DNA of 42,830 nt from Paraclostridium benzoelyticum (GCF_001006285.1 NZ_LBBT01000013.1:1-42830); one strand, 5' to 3'. Counted from the stretch's first letter, positions 33,608 to 42,830 are shown. Translations and numbers: made by a program. Notes: generated from the sequence alone by a model not told the origin.

Positions 33608-34553
33608 AAATATAATAATAGGAATAGATACTAGCTGCTATACAACTTCTATAGCAGCTATATCTTTAGAAAAAAGTATAGTGTTTAATAAAAAAATCAT
33701 GTTAAAAGTAAAGAAAGATTCAAAAGGGTTAAGACAAAGCGAAATGGTATTTCAACATGTAAATAATTTGGGGGAAATAAGTGAAGAATTAAAAAATATA
33801 ATGAACGGATATAATATATGTGCAATATGTGCATCTGAAAAGCCAAGGCCCATAAAAGATTCATATATGCCTGCATTTACAGTAGGATATAATTTTGCAA
33901 AATTATTTAGCAGTATGAATAATATTAATTTATATTCAACAACTCATCAAGAAAATCATATTGAAGCCAGCTTGTATGAAAAAAAATTAAAACGTAATAA
34001 ATTTATTTCTGTTCATATGTCCGGAGGAACAACAGAAATATTATTAGTTGAAAAAAATAATGATGACTCAAACATTACAATAATAGGTGGAAGTAAAGAT
34101 ATAAGTTTTGGGCAATTAATAGATAGATTAGGTGTTCAATTAGGGTATGAATTTCCATGTGGAAAATATATAGATAAAAATGCTTCAGAATGTAATCAAA
34201 ATATAGATGTAGGAATAAAGACATCTGTAAAAGATGGGTATATGAATCTATCTGGAATAGAAAATCAAATCACTAAGCTGAAAAATGATTTTGATGAAAA
34301 ATATATATCTAAGTCACTAATGGACTCGATAGTGAGAAGTTTGTATAAAGCGCTTAAATTTTTATGTAAAGAGTATGATATAAGCGAAGTTGTATTTGCT
34401 GGAGGGGTTGCATCAAGCAAATATATAAAAAAAAGCTTAAGTCAAAAACTATATAAAGATAAAGTAACAAGCTTTTTTACAAAACCTGAATATAGCACAG
34501 ATAATGCATTAGGTTGTGCACTTATAGGATTAAATAAATTTATAGGAGAATAG
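33588..34553 (+). CDS. TsaD/Kae1-like M22 family paralogue of unknown function
   Basis: This 321-residue ASKHA-fold protein of peptidase family M22 is related to TsaD, the tRNA t6A enzyme. It keeps GIDTSCYTTS at 12-21, a metal-type H-x3-H (HQENH, H120 and H124), SGGTTEILLVE from 145, GQLIDRLGVQLGYEFPCG, VVFAGGVASSKYI and STDNALGCALIG. The sequence has drifted from normal TsaD (for example HMSGGTTE where TsaD has VSGGHT), so it is unlikely to be the genuine TsaD. Start is GTG at 33588, inside nusB, with AGGAAG upstream; a TTG follows at 33594. It is two bases before xseA. Its role is unknown. Confidence 0.85.
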   Translation: MKLEKNKNIIIGIDTSCYTTSIAAISLEKSIVFNKKIMLKVKKDSKGLRQSEMVFQHVNNLGEISEELKNIMNGYNICAICASEKPRPIKDSYMPAFTVGYNFAKLFSSMNNINLYSTTHQENHIEASLYEKKLKRNKFISVHMSGGTTEILLVEKNNDDSNITIIGGSKDISFGQLIDRLGVQLGYEFPCGKYIDKNASECNQNIDVGIKTSVKDGYMNLSGIENQITKLKNDFDEKYISKSLMDSIVRSLYKALKFLCKEYDISEVVFAGGVASSKYIKKSLSQKLYKDKVTSFFTKPEYSTDNALGCALIGLNKFIGE

Positions 34554-34555
34554 CT

Positions 34556-35752
34556 ATGAAATTAAGAGCTTTAGATGTAAGTGAAGTTAATTCATACGTA
34601 AAAAGAATCTTAACTAATGATGCAGTTTTATATAACTTAAAAGTAAAAGGTGAAATTTCAAATTTTAAAGTTCATAGTAGCAAAAATGTATATCTGACCC
34701 TGAAAGATAAATCATCTAAAATAAACTGCGTAATTTTCAAAAACAATTATGATAGTTCACTAAACTTAGAAGATGGGATGAAGATTATAGCAACAGGATA
34801 TATATCTGTGTACGAAAGAGATGGATCATATCAATTATATATAGAAAATGTAGAATTAGATGGAGTTGGAAATTTGTATATAGAATTTCTAAAATTAAAA
34901 GAAAAGCTAGAAAAAGAAGGATTATTTGACTATAGATATAAAAAGACTATACCTAAAATGCCTAAAAACATAGGTATAATAACATCTGAGACAGGAGCAG
35001 TTATAAAAGATATAATTAATGTTGTAAAGCGTAGGTATCCAAAAGTAAATATAAAGCTTTATTCTGTTTCAGTTCAAGGAAAAAACTCTTCTGAACAGAT
35101 ATGTGAAGGAATTAAATTTTTTAATAATGCTAATAATGTAGATACAATAATACTTGGAAGAGGTGGGGGATCCATAGAGGAATTATGGTCTTTTAATGAA
35201 GAGAGCGTTGCAAGAGAAATTTTTAGTTCGCACATACCTATAATTTCAGCTGTAGGACATGAGACAGACTTTACAATAGCTGACTTTGTGGCTGATATGA
35301 GGGCACCTACGCCATCTGCAGCTGCAGAAATAGCAACCCCAAAATTAGATGATTTATTATACAAGTTAAAAAACTCTAAAGATAGATTAGATAAGGCTCT
35401 TATAAATCAATCTAAGCTAGATAAAAATAAATTAAATAATGTTTATGATAGATTAAATACTATTGTTAAGTCCTATATAATAAGAGATAAAATTATACAA
35501 ATCGATATAATATATGATAAAATAACTAATGAGATTAATGATGTAGTAAAACTTAAAAAAGGAAGTTTAGATAGTAGTGGATCTCTTTTGCATAGCTTAA
35601 GTCCACTTGCTACATTAGATAGAGGGTACAGTATAGTACAAAAGGATAAAACTACTATAAATACAATAAATATCCTAAAAGAAAAGGATAGTATAGCAAT
35701 TAAATTTAAAGATGGTACAGCTGATTGTATAATTGAAAAAATTAAAGATTAA
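34556..35752 (+). CDS. xseA: Exodeoxyribonuclease VII large subunit
   Basis: XseA is the catalytic subunit of ExoVII, which degrades single-stranded DNA in both directions. The 398-residue protein has an N-terminal OB fold (about 1-100, beginning LRALDVSEVNSYVKRIL). The nuclease domain carries IITSETGAVIKDIINVVKRRYP, ILGRGGGSIEELWSFNEE, and SAVGHETDFTIADFVADMRAPTPSAAAE. A coiled-coil C-terminus with DRGYSIV follows. The normal family length is about 400-450. It is followed 12 bases later by xseB. Confidence 0.95.
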   Translation: MKLRALDVSEVNSYVKRILTNDAVLYNLKVKGEISNFKVHSSKNVYLTLKDKSSKINCVIFKNNYDSSLNLEDGMKIIATGYISVYERDGSYQLYIENVELDGVGNLYIEFLKLKEKLEKEGLFDYRYKKTIPKMPKNIGIITSETGAVIKDIINVVKRRYPKVNIKLYSVSVQGKNSSEQICEGIKFFNNANNVDTIILGRGGGSIEELWSFNEESVAREIFSSHIPIISAVGHETDFTIADFVADMRAPTPSAAAEIATPKLDDLLYKLKNSKDRLDKALINQSKLDKNKLNNVYDRLNTIVKSYIIRDKIIQIDIIYDKITNEINDVVKLKKGSLDSSGSLLHSLSPLATLDRGYSIVQKDKTTINTINILKEKDSIAIKFKDGTADCIIEKIKD

Positions 35753-35764
35753 AGAGGTATAAAA

Positions 35765-35980
35765 ATGAATTTATCTTATGAAGAAGCTTATCAAAGACTG
35801 GAAGAAATTTTAAATAAATTGGAGTCTGGAACTACAAGCTTAGATGACTCTCTTAATTTATATGAAGAGGGAATAAAACTTTATAGTCATTGTAATAAAT
35901 TATTGGATGAAGCAAATTTAAAAATAGATAAGTTTAGCAAAGATGGGAAAGAGGTACCCTTTAGTATAGAGGAGGAGTAG
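35765..35980 (+). CDS. xseB: Exodeoxyribonuclease VII small subunit
   Basis: This is a 71-residue helical partner of XseA; several copies bind the large subunit's coiled coil. [33 protein letters not shown] is the full family signature. It is two bases before ispA. AGAGGT stands before ATG. Confidence 0.95.
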   Translation: MNLSYEEAYQRLEEILNKLESGTTSLDDSLNLYEEGIKLYSHCNKLLDEANLKIDKFSKDGKEVPFSIEEE

Positions 35981-35982
35981 TT

Positions 35983-36870
35983 ATGAATTTTAAAGAAGAA
36001 TTAAAAAATAGAGTTGCAAATATAGAAGATTTATTAAATGATTATATGCCTAAAGTTCAAGGATATCAAAAAACTATATTTGACTCAATGAATTATAGTT
36101 TAAAAGCTGGAGGAAAAAGACTAAGACCAATACTTACATTAGAAGCTTGTAAACTAGTTGGGGGAAATGAAAAAGATGCATATCCATTCGCTGTAGCTAT
36201 AGAAATGATACATACATATTCTTTAATACATGATGATCTTCCAGCTCTTGATAATGATGATCTTAGAAGAGGAAGAAAAACTAATCATAAAGTATATGGA
36301 GAAGCTATGGCTATTTTAGCAGGAGATGGACTTTTAAACTATGCTTATGAAATAATGCTTAGAGAGTCTTTAAGTAAAGGTGAACCAGAAAAATATTTAA
36401 AAGCTATAAATGAAATCGCTAAAGCTTCTGGGATATATGGTATGATTGGTGGACAAGTTGTTGATATTGAAAGTGAAGGTAAATCAATAGATATGGAAAA
36501 ACTTGACTTTATACATATGAATAAGACAGCGGCAATAATCATTGGATGTATGAGAGCAGGAGCTATAATTGGTGGAGCAAGTGAAGAAGAGTTAGAAAAT
36601 GTAACTAAATATGCAAAAAACATAGGGTTATCATTCCAAATAGTTGATGATATATTAGATATTGTTGGAGATGAGGCTAAACTTGGCAAAAAAGTAGGAA
36701 GTGATATAGATAATGAAAAATCTACTTATCCATCACTTATAGGACTTGAAAAGTCAAAAGAAACTGCTAATAAATTAATAGCAGAAGCTAAAATGAGTAT
36801 TGATTATATAAATAAAGATAGTGAGTTTTTAAACAACTTAGCTGATTATATAGTAGATAGAGAGTATTAA
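35983..36870 (+). CDS. ispA: Polyprenyl (farnesyl/geranyl) diphosphate synthase IspA
   Basis: This enzyme condenses isopentenyl diphosphate with allylic diphosphates to give farnesyl-type diphosphates for undecaprenyl phosphate and quinones. The 295-residue all-alpha protein has GGKRLRP, the first Asp-rich motif HDDLPALDNDDLRRGRKTNH, GQVVDIESEG, and the second Asp-rich motif FQIVDDILDIVGD followed by GKKVGSD. It is placed between xseB and yuiD as in other Firmicutes, and dxs of the same pathway is 490 bases downstream. Confidence 0.95.
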   Translation: MNFKEELKNRVANIEDLLNDYMPKVQGYQKTIFDSMNYSLKAGGKRLRPILTLEACKLVGGNEKDAYPFAVAIEMIHTYSLIHDDLPALDNDDLRRGRKTNHKVYGEAMAILAGDGLLNYAYEIMLRESLSKGEPEKYLKAINEIAKASGIYGMIGGQVVDIESEGKSIDMEKLDFIHMNKTAAIIIGCMRAGAIIGGASEEELENVTKYAKNIGLSFQIVDDILDIVGDEAKLGKKVGSDIDNEKSTYPSLIGLEKSKETANKLIAEAKMSIDYINKDSEFLNNLADYIVDREY

Positions 36871-36879
36871 GGAGGAACG

Positions 36880-37317
36880 ATGAGCTTTATTTCAGAAATT
36901 TTTAGCAACAAAGTGTTGCTTATAAGTATGTTTGCTTGTTTCTTGGCACAACTTTTTAAGATTTTTACAGGAGATCAAAAAAAGATTCAAATATCTAGGA
37001 TATTTACTTCTGGGGGTATGCCAAGTTCTCATAGTTCTTTTGTTACATCCTTATCTACATTAGTAGGAATGGAGTATGGATTTAATTCAACAGAATTCGC
37101 GGTAGTTGCAGTGTTTTCTATGATAATAATGTATGATGCATCTGGAGTAAGACGTGCAGTTGGAAAGCAAGCAGTAATATTAAATCAAATTGTAGATGAT
37201 TTACAGCATAAAAAGCATATTGAACAAAAAAAATTAAAGGAATTAGTAGGACATACGCCAGTAGAAGTTTTTTTTGGCGCTATTTTAGGAATTATTACAG
37301 CATTGGTATTTAGTTAA
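36880..37317 (+). CDS. yuiD: YuiD-type divergent PAP2 family membrane phosphatase
   Basis: This 145-residue membrane protein of the DUF212/YuiD family, distantly related to PAP2 acid phosphatases, has three or four hydrophobic segments. The motif GGMPSSHSSFVTSLSTLVG (about 43-61) and MYDASGVRRAVGKQA (about 86-100) are diagnostic, and VGHTPVEVFFGAILGI near the end supplies the third conserved site. It lies between ispA and dxs, so an isoprenoid-phosphate substrate is plausible but unproved. AGGAGG precedes ATG, ten bases after ispA. Confidence 0.88.
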   Translation: MSFISEIFSNKVLLISMFACFLAQLFKIFTGDQKKIQISRIFTSGGMPSSHSSFVTSLSTLVGMEYGFNSTEFAVVAVFSMIIMYDASGVRRAVGKQAVILNQIVDDLQHKKHIEQKKLKELVGHTPVEVFFGAILGIITALVFS

Positions 37318-37360
37318 AGTACTAATGCTAAAAACTACTTAGATAAAAGGTGAGAAAGTT

Positions 37361-39223
37361 ATGTATAATTATTTAAATAATGTAAATTCTCCTAAAGATA
37401 TAAAAAAAATGAGCACTAAAGAGCTAGATTTATTAGCTAAAGACATAAGAAAATTTTTAGTGAGATCAGTTTCTAAGACAGGTGGACATTTAGCATCTAA
37501 TTTAGGTGTTGTAGAGCTTACTTTAGCACTACACAAAGTATTTAATAGTCCAAAGGACAAATTTATATGGGATGTAGGACACCAGGCTTATGTTCACAAG
37601 ATACTTACAGGAAGAAAAGATCAATTTGACACATTGAGACAATTTAATGGGTTAAGTGGATTTCCTAAAGAATGTGAAAGCGAACATGATATATTTGATA
37701 CAGGGCATAGTAGTACATCTATATCTGTAGGAAGTGGAATTGCATGTGCTAGAGATATAAAAGGTGAAGATTTTTCTGTAGTATCTATAATTGGAGATGG
37801 ATCTATAACAGGTGGAATGGCTTTAGAAGCTCTTAACCATCTAGGATACATAAATACTAATATGATAGTAATATTAAATGACAATGAAATGTCTATAGAT
37901 GAAAATGTTGGAGGAATGTCTAAACATTTATCAGCTATTATAAAAAATTCAACTGTAAACAAGGTTAAAGATGAAGTTGAAAAAATATTAAGTGTTACTC
38001 CTGGAGGAAATATACTATCTAAAACGGCAAGCAAAGTAAAAGATAGTATAAAGGGGAATTTTACATTGCAAGAATGTGCTTTTTTTGATTCTTTAGGAAT
38101 AACTTATGTAGGACCTATAGATGGACATGATATAGATGAAATAGTAAAAACATTAGAAAAAGCAAAACAACAAAATGGTCCTATATTACTTCATGTAATA
38201 ACAAAAAAAGGTAAAGGTTATAAGTTTGCAGAAGATGAGCCTCATAAATACCACGGAGTTTCTAAGTTTGATATAAAAACTGGATTAAAGCCATCTTCAT
38301 CAAAGAGTATATCTTCAGTAGTAGGAGAAAAGTTGATAGATCTTGCAACTAAAGATGAAAATGTCGTTGCTATAACAGCTGCAATGCCATCAGGAACAGG
38401 TTTAAATAAGTTTTCTGAAATATATCCAAATAGATATTATGATGTTGGAATTGCAGAACAGCATGCAGTGACATTTAGTTCAGGACTAGCAAAAGCTGGA
38501 ATGAAACCATATTTTGCAGTATACTCATCTTTCTTGCAAAGAGCATATGATCAGGTAATACATGATATTGCTATAACTAGTAAGAATGTAACATTACTTA
38601 TAGATAGAGCGGGGCTTGTAGGTAATGATGGAGAAACACATCATGGAATATTTGATTTAAGCTATTTAAATAATGTACCTAACATGACTGTAATGGCTCC
38701 TAAAGATACAAAGGAATTAGAACTAATGATGGACTTATCGTTAGAAATAGAAGGACCTATGGCTATTAGATATCCAAGAGGAAGTAGTTACTTTGTGGAT
38801 AAGGGTAAGTACAAACCTATAAAAGTTGGAACTTATGAATTGTTAAATGAAGGTAAAGACATTGCTATATTAGCAATAGGTAATATGGTTAAACAGTCAA
38901 TGGAAGCGGTAAATATATTAAATAAATCAGGCATAAATCCGACTTTAGTTAATGCAAGATTTTTAAAACCTATAGATGAAAAACTAATAATTGATTTAGT
39001 AAAAAATCATAAATATATTGTTACTGTAGAGGACAATGTACTTACTGGAGGATTTGGAAGTAGGATAAATAAATTTATTATAGACAATAAACTTGATAAT
39101 GAGGTTATAAATATTGGTATTAAAGATGAATTTATTCCTCATGGTGATGTAAACATATTATATGAACAATGTGGAATCTCATCTTCAGGTATAGCTCAAC
39201 AAATTGAGAGTTTATTAAGATAG
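37361..39223 (+). CDS. dxs: 1-deoxy-D-xylulose-5-phosphate synthase
   Basis: Dxs joins pyruvate and glyceraldehyde 3-phosphate with thiamine diphosphate as cofactor, the first step of the MEP isoprenoid pathway. The 620-residue protein has [16 protein letters not shown], the cofactor motif [22 protein letters not shown], and the transketolase glutamate region [18 protein letters not shown], then PRGSS and a C-terminal domain. All usual parts are present. It lies 43 bases after yuiD and 13 before tlyA. ThiN, encoded at 7859, supplies its cofactor. Confidence 0.96.
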   Translation: MYNYLNNVNSPKDIKKMSTKELDLLAKDIRKFLVRSVSKTGGHLASNLGVVELTLALHKVFNSPKDKFIWDVGHQAYVHKILTGRKDQFDTLRQFNGLSGFPKECESEHDIFDTGHSSTSISVGSGIACARDIKGEDFSVVSIIGDGSITGGMALEALNHLGYINTNMIVILNDNEMSIDENVGGMSKHLSAIIKNSTVNKVKDEVEKILSVTPGGNILSKTASKVKDSIKGNFTLQECAFFDSLGITYVGPIDGHDIDEIVKTLEKAKQQNGPILLHVITKKGKGYKFAEDEPHKYHGVSKFDIKTGLKPSSSKSISSVVGEKLIDLATKDENVVAITAAMPSGTGLNKFSEIYPNRYYDVGIAEQHAVTFSSGLAKAGMKPYFAVYSSFLQRAYDQVIHDIAITSKNVTLLIDRAGLVGNDGETHHGIFDLSYLNNVPNMTVMAPKDTKELELMMDLSLEIEGPMAIRYPRGSSYFVDKGKYKPIKVGTYELLNEGKDIAILAIGNMVKQSMEAVNILNKSGINPTLVNARFLKPIDEKLIIDLVKNHKYIVTVEDNVLTGGFGSRINKFIIDNKLDNEVINIGIKDEFIPHGDVNILYEQCGISSSGIAQQIESLLR

Positions 39224-39236
39224 AAAGGTAATTTAT

Positions 39237-40046
39237 ATGAAAAAAAGAATAGATGTATTACTTGTTGAACAAGGATATTTTGACAGTAGAGAAAGAGCTA
39301 AAAAAGCTATAATGGCTGGGTTAGTATTTGTAGACAATCAAAGATGTGATAAGGCTGGATCAGAGGTTAAAGAAGATAGTAAAATAGAAGTAAAAGGGAA
39401 TCCTATACCGTATGTTAGTAGGGGTGGGCTAAAGCTTGAAAAGGCAATGAAAAACTTTGACATAACATTAGAAAATAAAGTCTGTTTAGATATAGGAGCA
39501 TCAACAGGTGGATTTACTGACTGTATGCTTCAAAATGGAGCGAAAAAAGTATTTTCGATAGATGTAGGATATGGACAACTCGCTTGGAAACTTAGACAAG
39601 ACGATAGAGTTGTATGTATGGAGAGAACAAATATAAGACATGTAACTATAGAAGATACTAAAGAATTTGGACAATTTGCATCAATAGATGTTTCTTTTAT
39701 ATCTCTTAAATTAGTTTTACCAAAAGCGAAAGAATTATTAGATCCAAGTGGACAAGTAGTAGCATTAATAAAACCTCAATTTGAAGCCGGAAGAGAAAAG
39801 GTTGGTAAAAAAGGTGTAGTAAGAGAAAGATCTACACATATAGAAGTTATAGAAAAAATAGCAGATTTTGCAGCAGAAAGCGGGTTTGCAATATTAGGAT
39901 TAGATTACTCTCCTATAAAAGGACCTGAAGGTAACATTGAATATTTAATTCATTTAAAAAACTCTAATGAAGGTTATGAATACAATAAAGAAGAGTTTAA
40001 AATAACTATAGATAAAGTTGTAGATAATTCACATAATTTAATGTAA
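39237..40046 (+). CDS. tlyA: TlyA family rRNA (cytidine-2'-O)-methyltransferase
   Basis: This is a 269-residue protein with an N-terminal S4 RNA-binding domain (about 1-65, RIDVLLVEQGYFDSRERAKKAIMAGLVFVD) and an FtsJ-like methyltransferase domain with LDIGASTGGFTDCMLQNGAKKV as SAM loop, IDVSFISLKLVLP and ALIKPQFEAGREKVGKKGVVR. Mycobacterial TlyA 2'-O-methylates 16S and 23S rRNA; the old name hemolysin is still used in databases. In Bacillus it is yqxC. Here it is directly followed by recN, whereas argR (and often nadK) lies between them in many relatives. Confidence 0.92.
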   Translation: MKKRIDVLLVEQGYFDSRERAKKAIMAGLVFVDNQRCDKAGSEVKEDSKIEVKGNPIPYVSRGGLKLEKAMKNFDITLENKVCLDIGASTGGFTDCMLQNGAKKVFSIDVGYGQLAWKLRQDDRVVCMERTNIRHVTIEDTKEFGQFASIDVSFISLKLVLPKAKELLDPSGQVVALIKPQFEAGREKVGKKGVVRERSTHIEVIEKIADFAAESGFAILGLDYSPIKGPEGNIEYLIHLKNSNEGYEYNKEEFKITIDKVVDNSHNLM

Positions 40047-40064
40047 TAAAGAGGGGGATTTAAA

Positions 40065-41750
40065 TTGATCCTTGAATTATATATGAAAAACTGTGCATTA
40101 ATAGAGGAACTAAGGCTAGATATAGACAAGAATCTAAACATATTAACTGGAGAAACTGGATCAGGTAAATCTATAATAATAGGAGCCTTAGGTTTATGTC
40201 TAGGTGGAAAATATGATAGATCCTTTTTAAGAAAAGGCACAGAAAAAGGCTTAGTAGAAGCTTTATTTGATGTTAATAATCAAAAACTTAAAGAGAAGCT
40301 ACTAGAAAATGGAATAGATATAGAAGAGGATAATCAAATAATAATAAGTAAAGAAATATTTAATGATGGAAAAAGTATATCAAGAATAAATGGAAGAAAT
40401 GTAAAAGTATCATTTTTAAAAGAAATTTCTAACTATTTAATTGATATACATGGACAGCATCAAAATCAAGTTTTACTTGATAAAGATACTCATATTGACT
40501 TTTTAGACTTATTTGGAGAAGAACTCTTATATGAATCTAAAAGTGATTATGAAAAGACATATATTGAATACAATGAAGTAAAAAAGGCTTTAAATGTACT
40601 AACGGAAAATAAAGATGATATGCAAATTCAAAGAGAGATAGACTTGATAAAATTTCAAATAAATGAAATAGAATCAGCAAACTTAAATGAAAATGAATAT
40701 GAAGATTTATTAAAACAAAGAGACGTCTATAGAAACGGTGAAAAGATTTTTACTAACTTAAATAATGCATATTTAAATTTATATGATGGAAGTATAAATT
40801 CTGTAGATCTTATATCTAAATCACTAGGTGATTTAGGTGCCATAGCTCAATATGATGAAAAATTAAATGATTATAATGATACAATAGAGCGAATAATGTA
40901 TGAGCTTCAAGATATATCTAGAGACATTAGAAGTTATAAAGAAAATATTGATTTTTCACCTTATGAATTAGAACAAATAGAGCAGAGAGTGGATGAAATA
41001 AATACTCTTAGAAGAAAATACGGAGATACAATAGAAGAAATTCTAGTATATAAAGATAAAATAAATGAAAGATTAGATGAAATTTTAAATAGAGATGAAA
41101 AGGTTGAAGAGTTAAAATTAAATCTTAAAAAAGTGGAAGATGTTTTAGAAATTAAATCTGAAAAATTAACTCATAAAAGAAAAGAAGTAGCAAGAAACCT
41201 TCAAGAAAAACTATTGTATGAGCTTAAAAGCTTAAACATGAAAAATGTAGTATTTGAAGTGTCGTTTGGAAAATCTACATTTAATACAAAAGGACAAGAT
41301 GATATAGAATTTATGATTTCATTTAACCTAGGAGAAGATATAAAGCCTATATATAAGGTAGCATCAGGTGGAGAAATGTCTAGATTTATGCTAGCGTTTA
41401 AGACGATTTTAGCAGACATAGATGAAATAGACACTCTTGTATTTGATGAAATAGATACAGGTATAAGTGGTATAGCAGCTCAGATTGTTGGAGAAAAATT
41501 ATCATTGATAGCTAAGAAAAAGCAAATAATTTGTATAACACATTTACCACAAATTGCAGCAAATGCAGATACTCACTATTGCATTGAGAAAAAGACATCT
41601 AATGAAAGAACATTTACTGTTATAAGTAGACTTGATGATAATGAACGAAAAGATGAAATAGCAAGACTTATAGCAGGAAGTAATATAACTGAAAAAACAA
41701 TGGAACATGCTAGTGAAATAATAGAACTGGCAAAAAAAGTACCTAATTAA
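40065..41750 (+). CDS. recN: DNA repair protein RecN
   Basis: RecN is an SMC-like ATPase that acts early at double-strand breaks. The 561-residue protein has Walker A GETGSGKSIIIGAL near residues 30-43, IDIHGQHQNQ, a long coiled-coil centre (about 160-370), the signature ASGGEMSRFMLAFKTIL, and Walker B VFDEIDTGISG. The start is TTG at 40065, placed 7 bases after GAGGGGG, giving the standard MILELYMKNCALIEEL N-terminus. It ends the nusB operon; its stop codon sits in the loop of the terminator. No LexA box was recognised before it. Confidence 0.95.
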   Translation: MILELYMKNCALIEELRLDIDKNLNILTGETGSGKSIIIGALGLCLGGKYDRSFLRKGTEKGLVEALFDVNNQKLKEKLLENGIDIEEDNQIIISKEIFNDGKSISRINGRNVKVSFLKEISNYLIDIHGQHQNQVLLDKDTHIDFLDLFGEELLYESKSDYEKTYIEYNEVKKALNVLTENKDDMQIQREIDLIKFQINEIESANLNENEYEDLLKQRDVYRNGEKIFTNLNNAYLNLYDGSINSVDLISKSLGDLGAIAQYDEKLNDYNDTIERIMYELQDISRDIRSYKENIDFSPYELEQIEQRVDEINTLRRKYGDTIEEILVYKDKINERLDEILNRDEKVEELKLNLKKVEDVLEIKSEKLTHKRKEVARNLQEKLLYELKSLNMKNVVFEVSFGKSTFNTKGQDDIEFMISFNLGEDIKPIYKVASGGEMSRFMLAFKTILADIDEIDTLVFDEIDTGISGIAAQIVGEKLSLIAKKKQIICITHLPQIAANADTHYCIEKKTSNERTFTVISRLDDNERKDEIARLIAGSNITEKTMEHASEIIELAKKVPN

Positions 41751-41765
41751 TTAGGTGCTTTTTTT
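41736..41765 (+). terminator. Terminator overlapping the recN stop
   Basis: AAAGTACCTAA (41736-41746) pairs with TTAGGTGCTTT (41751-41761) with one G-U pair and a TTAA loop, then T's. The recN TAA (41748-41750) lies within the loop. Confidence 0.82.
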
Positions 41766-41851
41766 CGTAAAATTATATTTGGATTAAGTTGGATAAAAAT
41801 AAATGAAGAATGGAACTATATGTATATAAATTTATGAAGGGACGATATAAA

Positions 41852-42830
41852 ATGAGAAAAATATATATAGTTTTATCTTTAGTCTTAATAATACCTATAT
41901 TTATATTGGGAATATCGAAGTCAGAAAATAAAAGAGAAACAAGATATTTAGTTCCACTTGGTAATGTGGTAGGCATAAGAGCTAACACAGATGGAATGTT
42001 AGTATTAGATAATGAAGATTCAAGTGTTGATTATATAGATGGAGTGGAAGCTGGAGATAATATAATAAGTATAAATGGAATTAATGTATATAGTAGTAAA
42101 GATGTAAAAAAGATTTTAAGCAACTATAATAAAGATTTAGTTGAGATAATAATTGACAGGGATGGAGAGCGAATATCAAAGCAAGTTCCAGTTAAAAAAG
42201 AAAATAGCGAATATAAACTTGGAATTTGGATTAGAGATAAAATTTCTGGAATAGGAACTATGACATTTTATAACCCGAAAAACAATACATTTTCGGCATT
42301 AGGACATCCAATAAAAGATGTAGATACAAATGAACTGATAAAAGTTAAGAGTGGAAATATATATAATGCTGAAGACATTTCGATTGAAAAGGGAGGAGTT
42401 AAACATGTGGGGCAAATAAAAGCTGAATTTGATGGCGATAAATCTATAGGGAATTTTAAGAAAAATAACAGTTTTGGAATAAGTGGCAATTTAACGACAT
42501 ATGATAATGAAGGAAAAGAAAAAATGTTAGAAGTTGGTGACAGTAAAGATATAAAGCTTGGACCAGCAATAATTTTATTTCAAAATAAAGATGGAAAAAT
42601 AGGTCAATATCAAATAAACATAAAAAAAATTAAATATAATAACAAAAAAGATGATAAAGATATGGTGATTGAAGTAGTAGATAAGAGATTGATAAATTAT
42701 ACTGGAGGTATAGTTCAAGGAATGAGTGGAGCACCTATTATACAAAATGATAAAATAATTGGAGCTGTGACGCATGTTTTTATAGATAACTCTAAAATAG
42801 GATATGGAATTTTTATAGATAAGATGATAA
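41852..42830 (+). CDS. spoIVB: SpoIVB signalling peptidase (S55), 5' part
   Basis: The frame is open from ATG at 41852 to the window edge, giving 326 residues without a stop. SpoIVB is secreted by the forespore and, by cleaving SpoIVFA, triggers pro-sigma-K processing in Bacillus. An N-terminal signal anchor (about 4-20) precedes a PDZ domain (about 40-115, with VEAGDNIISINGINV) and the S55 peptidase domain. The catalytic set is visible as H152 (ALGHPI), D277 (VVDKRL) and S292 (QGMSGAPI), with the same spacing as in Bacillus (H236, D363, S378) to within two residues. GAAGGG stands upstream. spo0A is expected just beyond the edge. Confidence 0.93.
   Translation, partial: MRKIYIVLSLVLIIPIFILGISKSENKRETRYLVPLGNVVGIRANTDGMLVLDNEDSSVDYIDGVEAGDNIISINGINVYSSKDVKKILSNYNKDLVEIIIDRDGERISKQVPVKKENSEYKLGIWIRDKISGIGTMTFYNPKNNTFSALGHPIKDVDTNELIKVKSGNIYNAEDISIEKGGVKHVGQIKAEFDGDKSIGNFKKNNSFGISGNLTTYDNEGKEKMLEVGDSKDIKLGPAIILFQNKDGKIGQYQINIKKIKYNNKKDDKDMVIEVVDKRLINYTGGIVQGMSGAPIIQNDKIIGAVTHVFIDNSKIGYGIFIDKMI

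Noticed and set aside
37621..38034. Minus-strand 137-residue frame opposite dxs
   Set aside because: The dxs coding sequence on the other strand has all its active-site motifs.

Overview
The window is a strongly AT-rich, gene-dense piece of a low-G+C Gram-positive chromosome. A complete spoIIIA operon, spoVM, ylbJ/spoVV and spoIVB show an endospore former. The many ATA and AGA codons, FabK as enoyl reductase, a PASTA kinase with a Ser/Gly/Asn-rich tail, and the DUF116, M22 and YuiD neighbours fit a clostridium, most likely Peptostreptococcaceae (Clostridioides/Romboutsia/Paraclostridium type). I cannot fix the genus from sequence alone. There are no rRNA or tRNA genes, insertion sequences, CRISPR arrays or prophage genes. 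It reads as conserved core chromosome.

Layout. (1) 1-8.9 kb: tail of a DUF116 gene, a YugP-type metallopeptidase, rsmB-rlmN-stp-prkC, then after a terminator rsgA-rpe-thiN, a small membrane protein and spoVM. This follows the Bacillus rsmB-to-rpmB order. (2) 8.9-13.5 kb: rpmB on the minus strand, diverging from yloU (Asp23)-fakA, then recG. (3) 13.5-20.1 kb: rsmD-coaD-coiled-coil gene, then minus-strand ylbJ and tmcAL, then ackA and yceD-rpmF. This matches the Bacillus ylbH-to-rpmF block and is inserted here between recG and fapR. (4) 20.2-27.1 kb: fapR-plsX-fabH-fabK-fabD-fabG-acpP-fabF, one fatty-acid operon with a clear FapR operator at its promoter. (5) 27.1-32.3 kb: spoIIIAA-AH behind a sigma-E-like promoter. 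(6) 32.4-42.8 kb: yqhY (second Asp23), a G+C-rich repeat-like element, nusB, a TsaD-like M22 protein, xseA-xseB-ispA-yuiD-dxs-tlyA-recN, and the start of spoIVB.

How the genes fit together. Three themes run through the window: translation and rRNA/tRNA modification (rsmB, rlmN, rsgA, rpmB, rsmD, tmcAL, rpmF, tlyA); membrane lipid and isoprenoid supply (fakA, the fapR-fab operon, coaD, ispA, dxs, yuiD); and sporulation (spoVM, ylbJ, spoIIIA, spoIVB). Most operons are separated by strong intrinsic terminators, several of which contain the stop codon of the gene they end.

Most worth a second look are the roughly 115-bp G+C-rich element bounded by short inverted repeats upstream of nusB, the TsaD-like paralogue in the slot where Bacillus has folD, the 48-residue membrane protein before spoVM with a very short SpoVM, the two Asp23 paralogues with no accBC nearby, and the 18-bp tandem repeat in prkC. 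I found no clear candidate for a wholly new multi-gene system.
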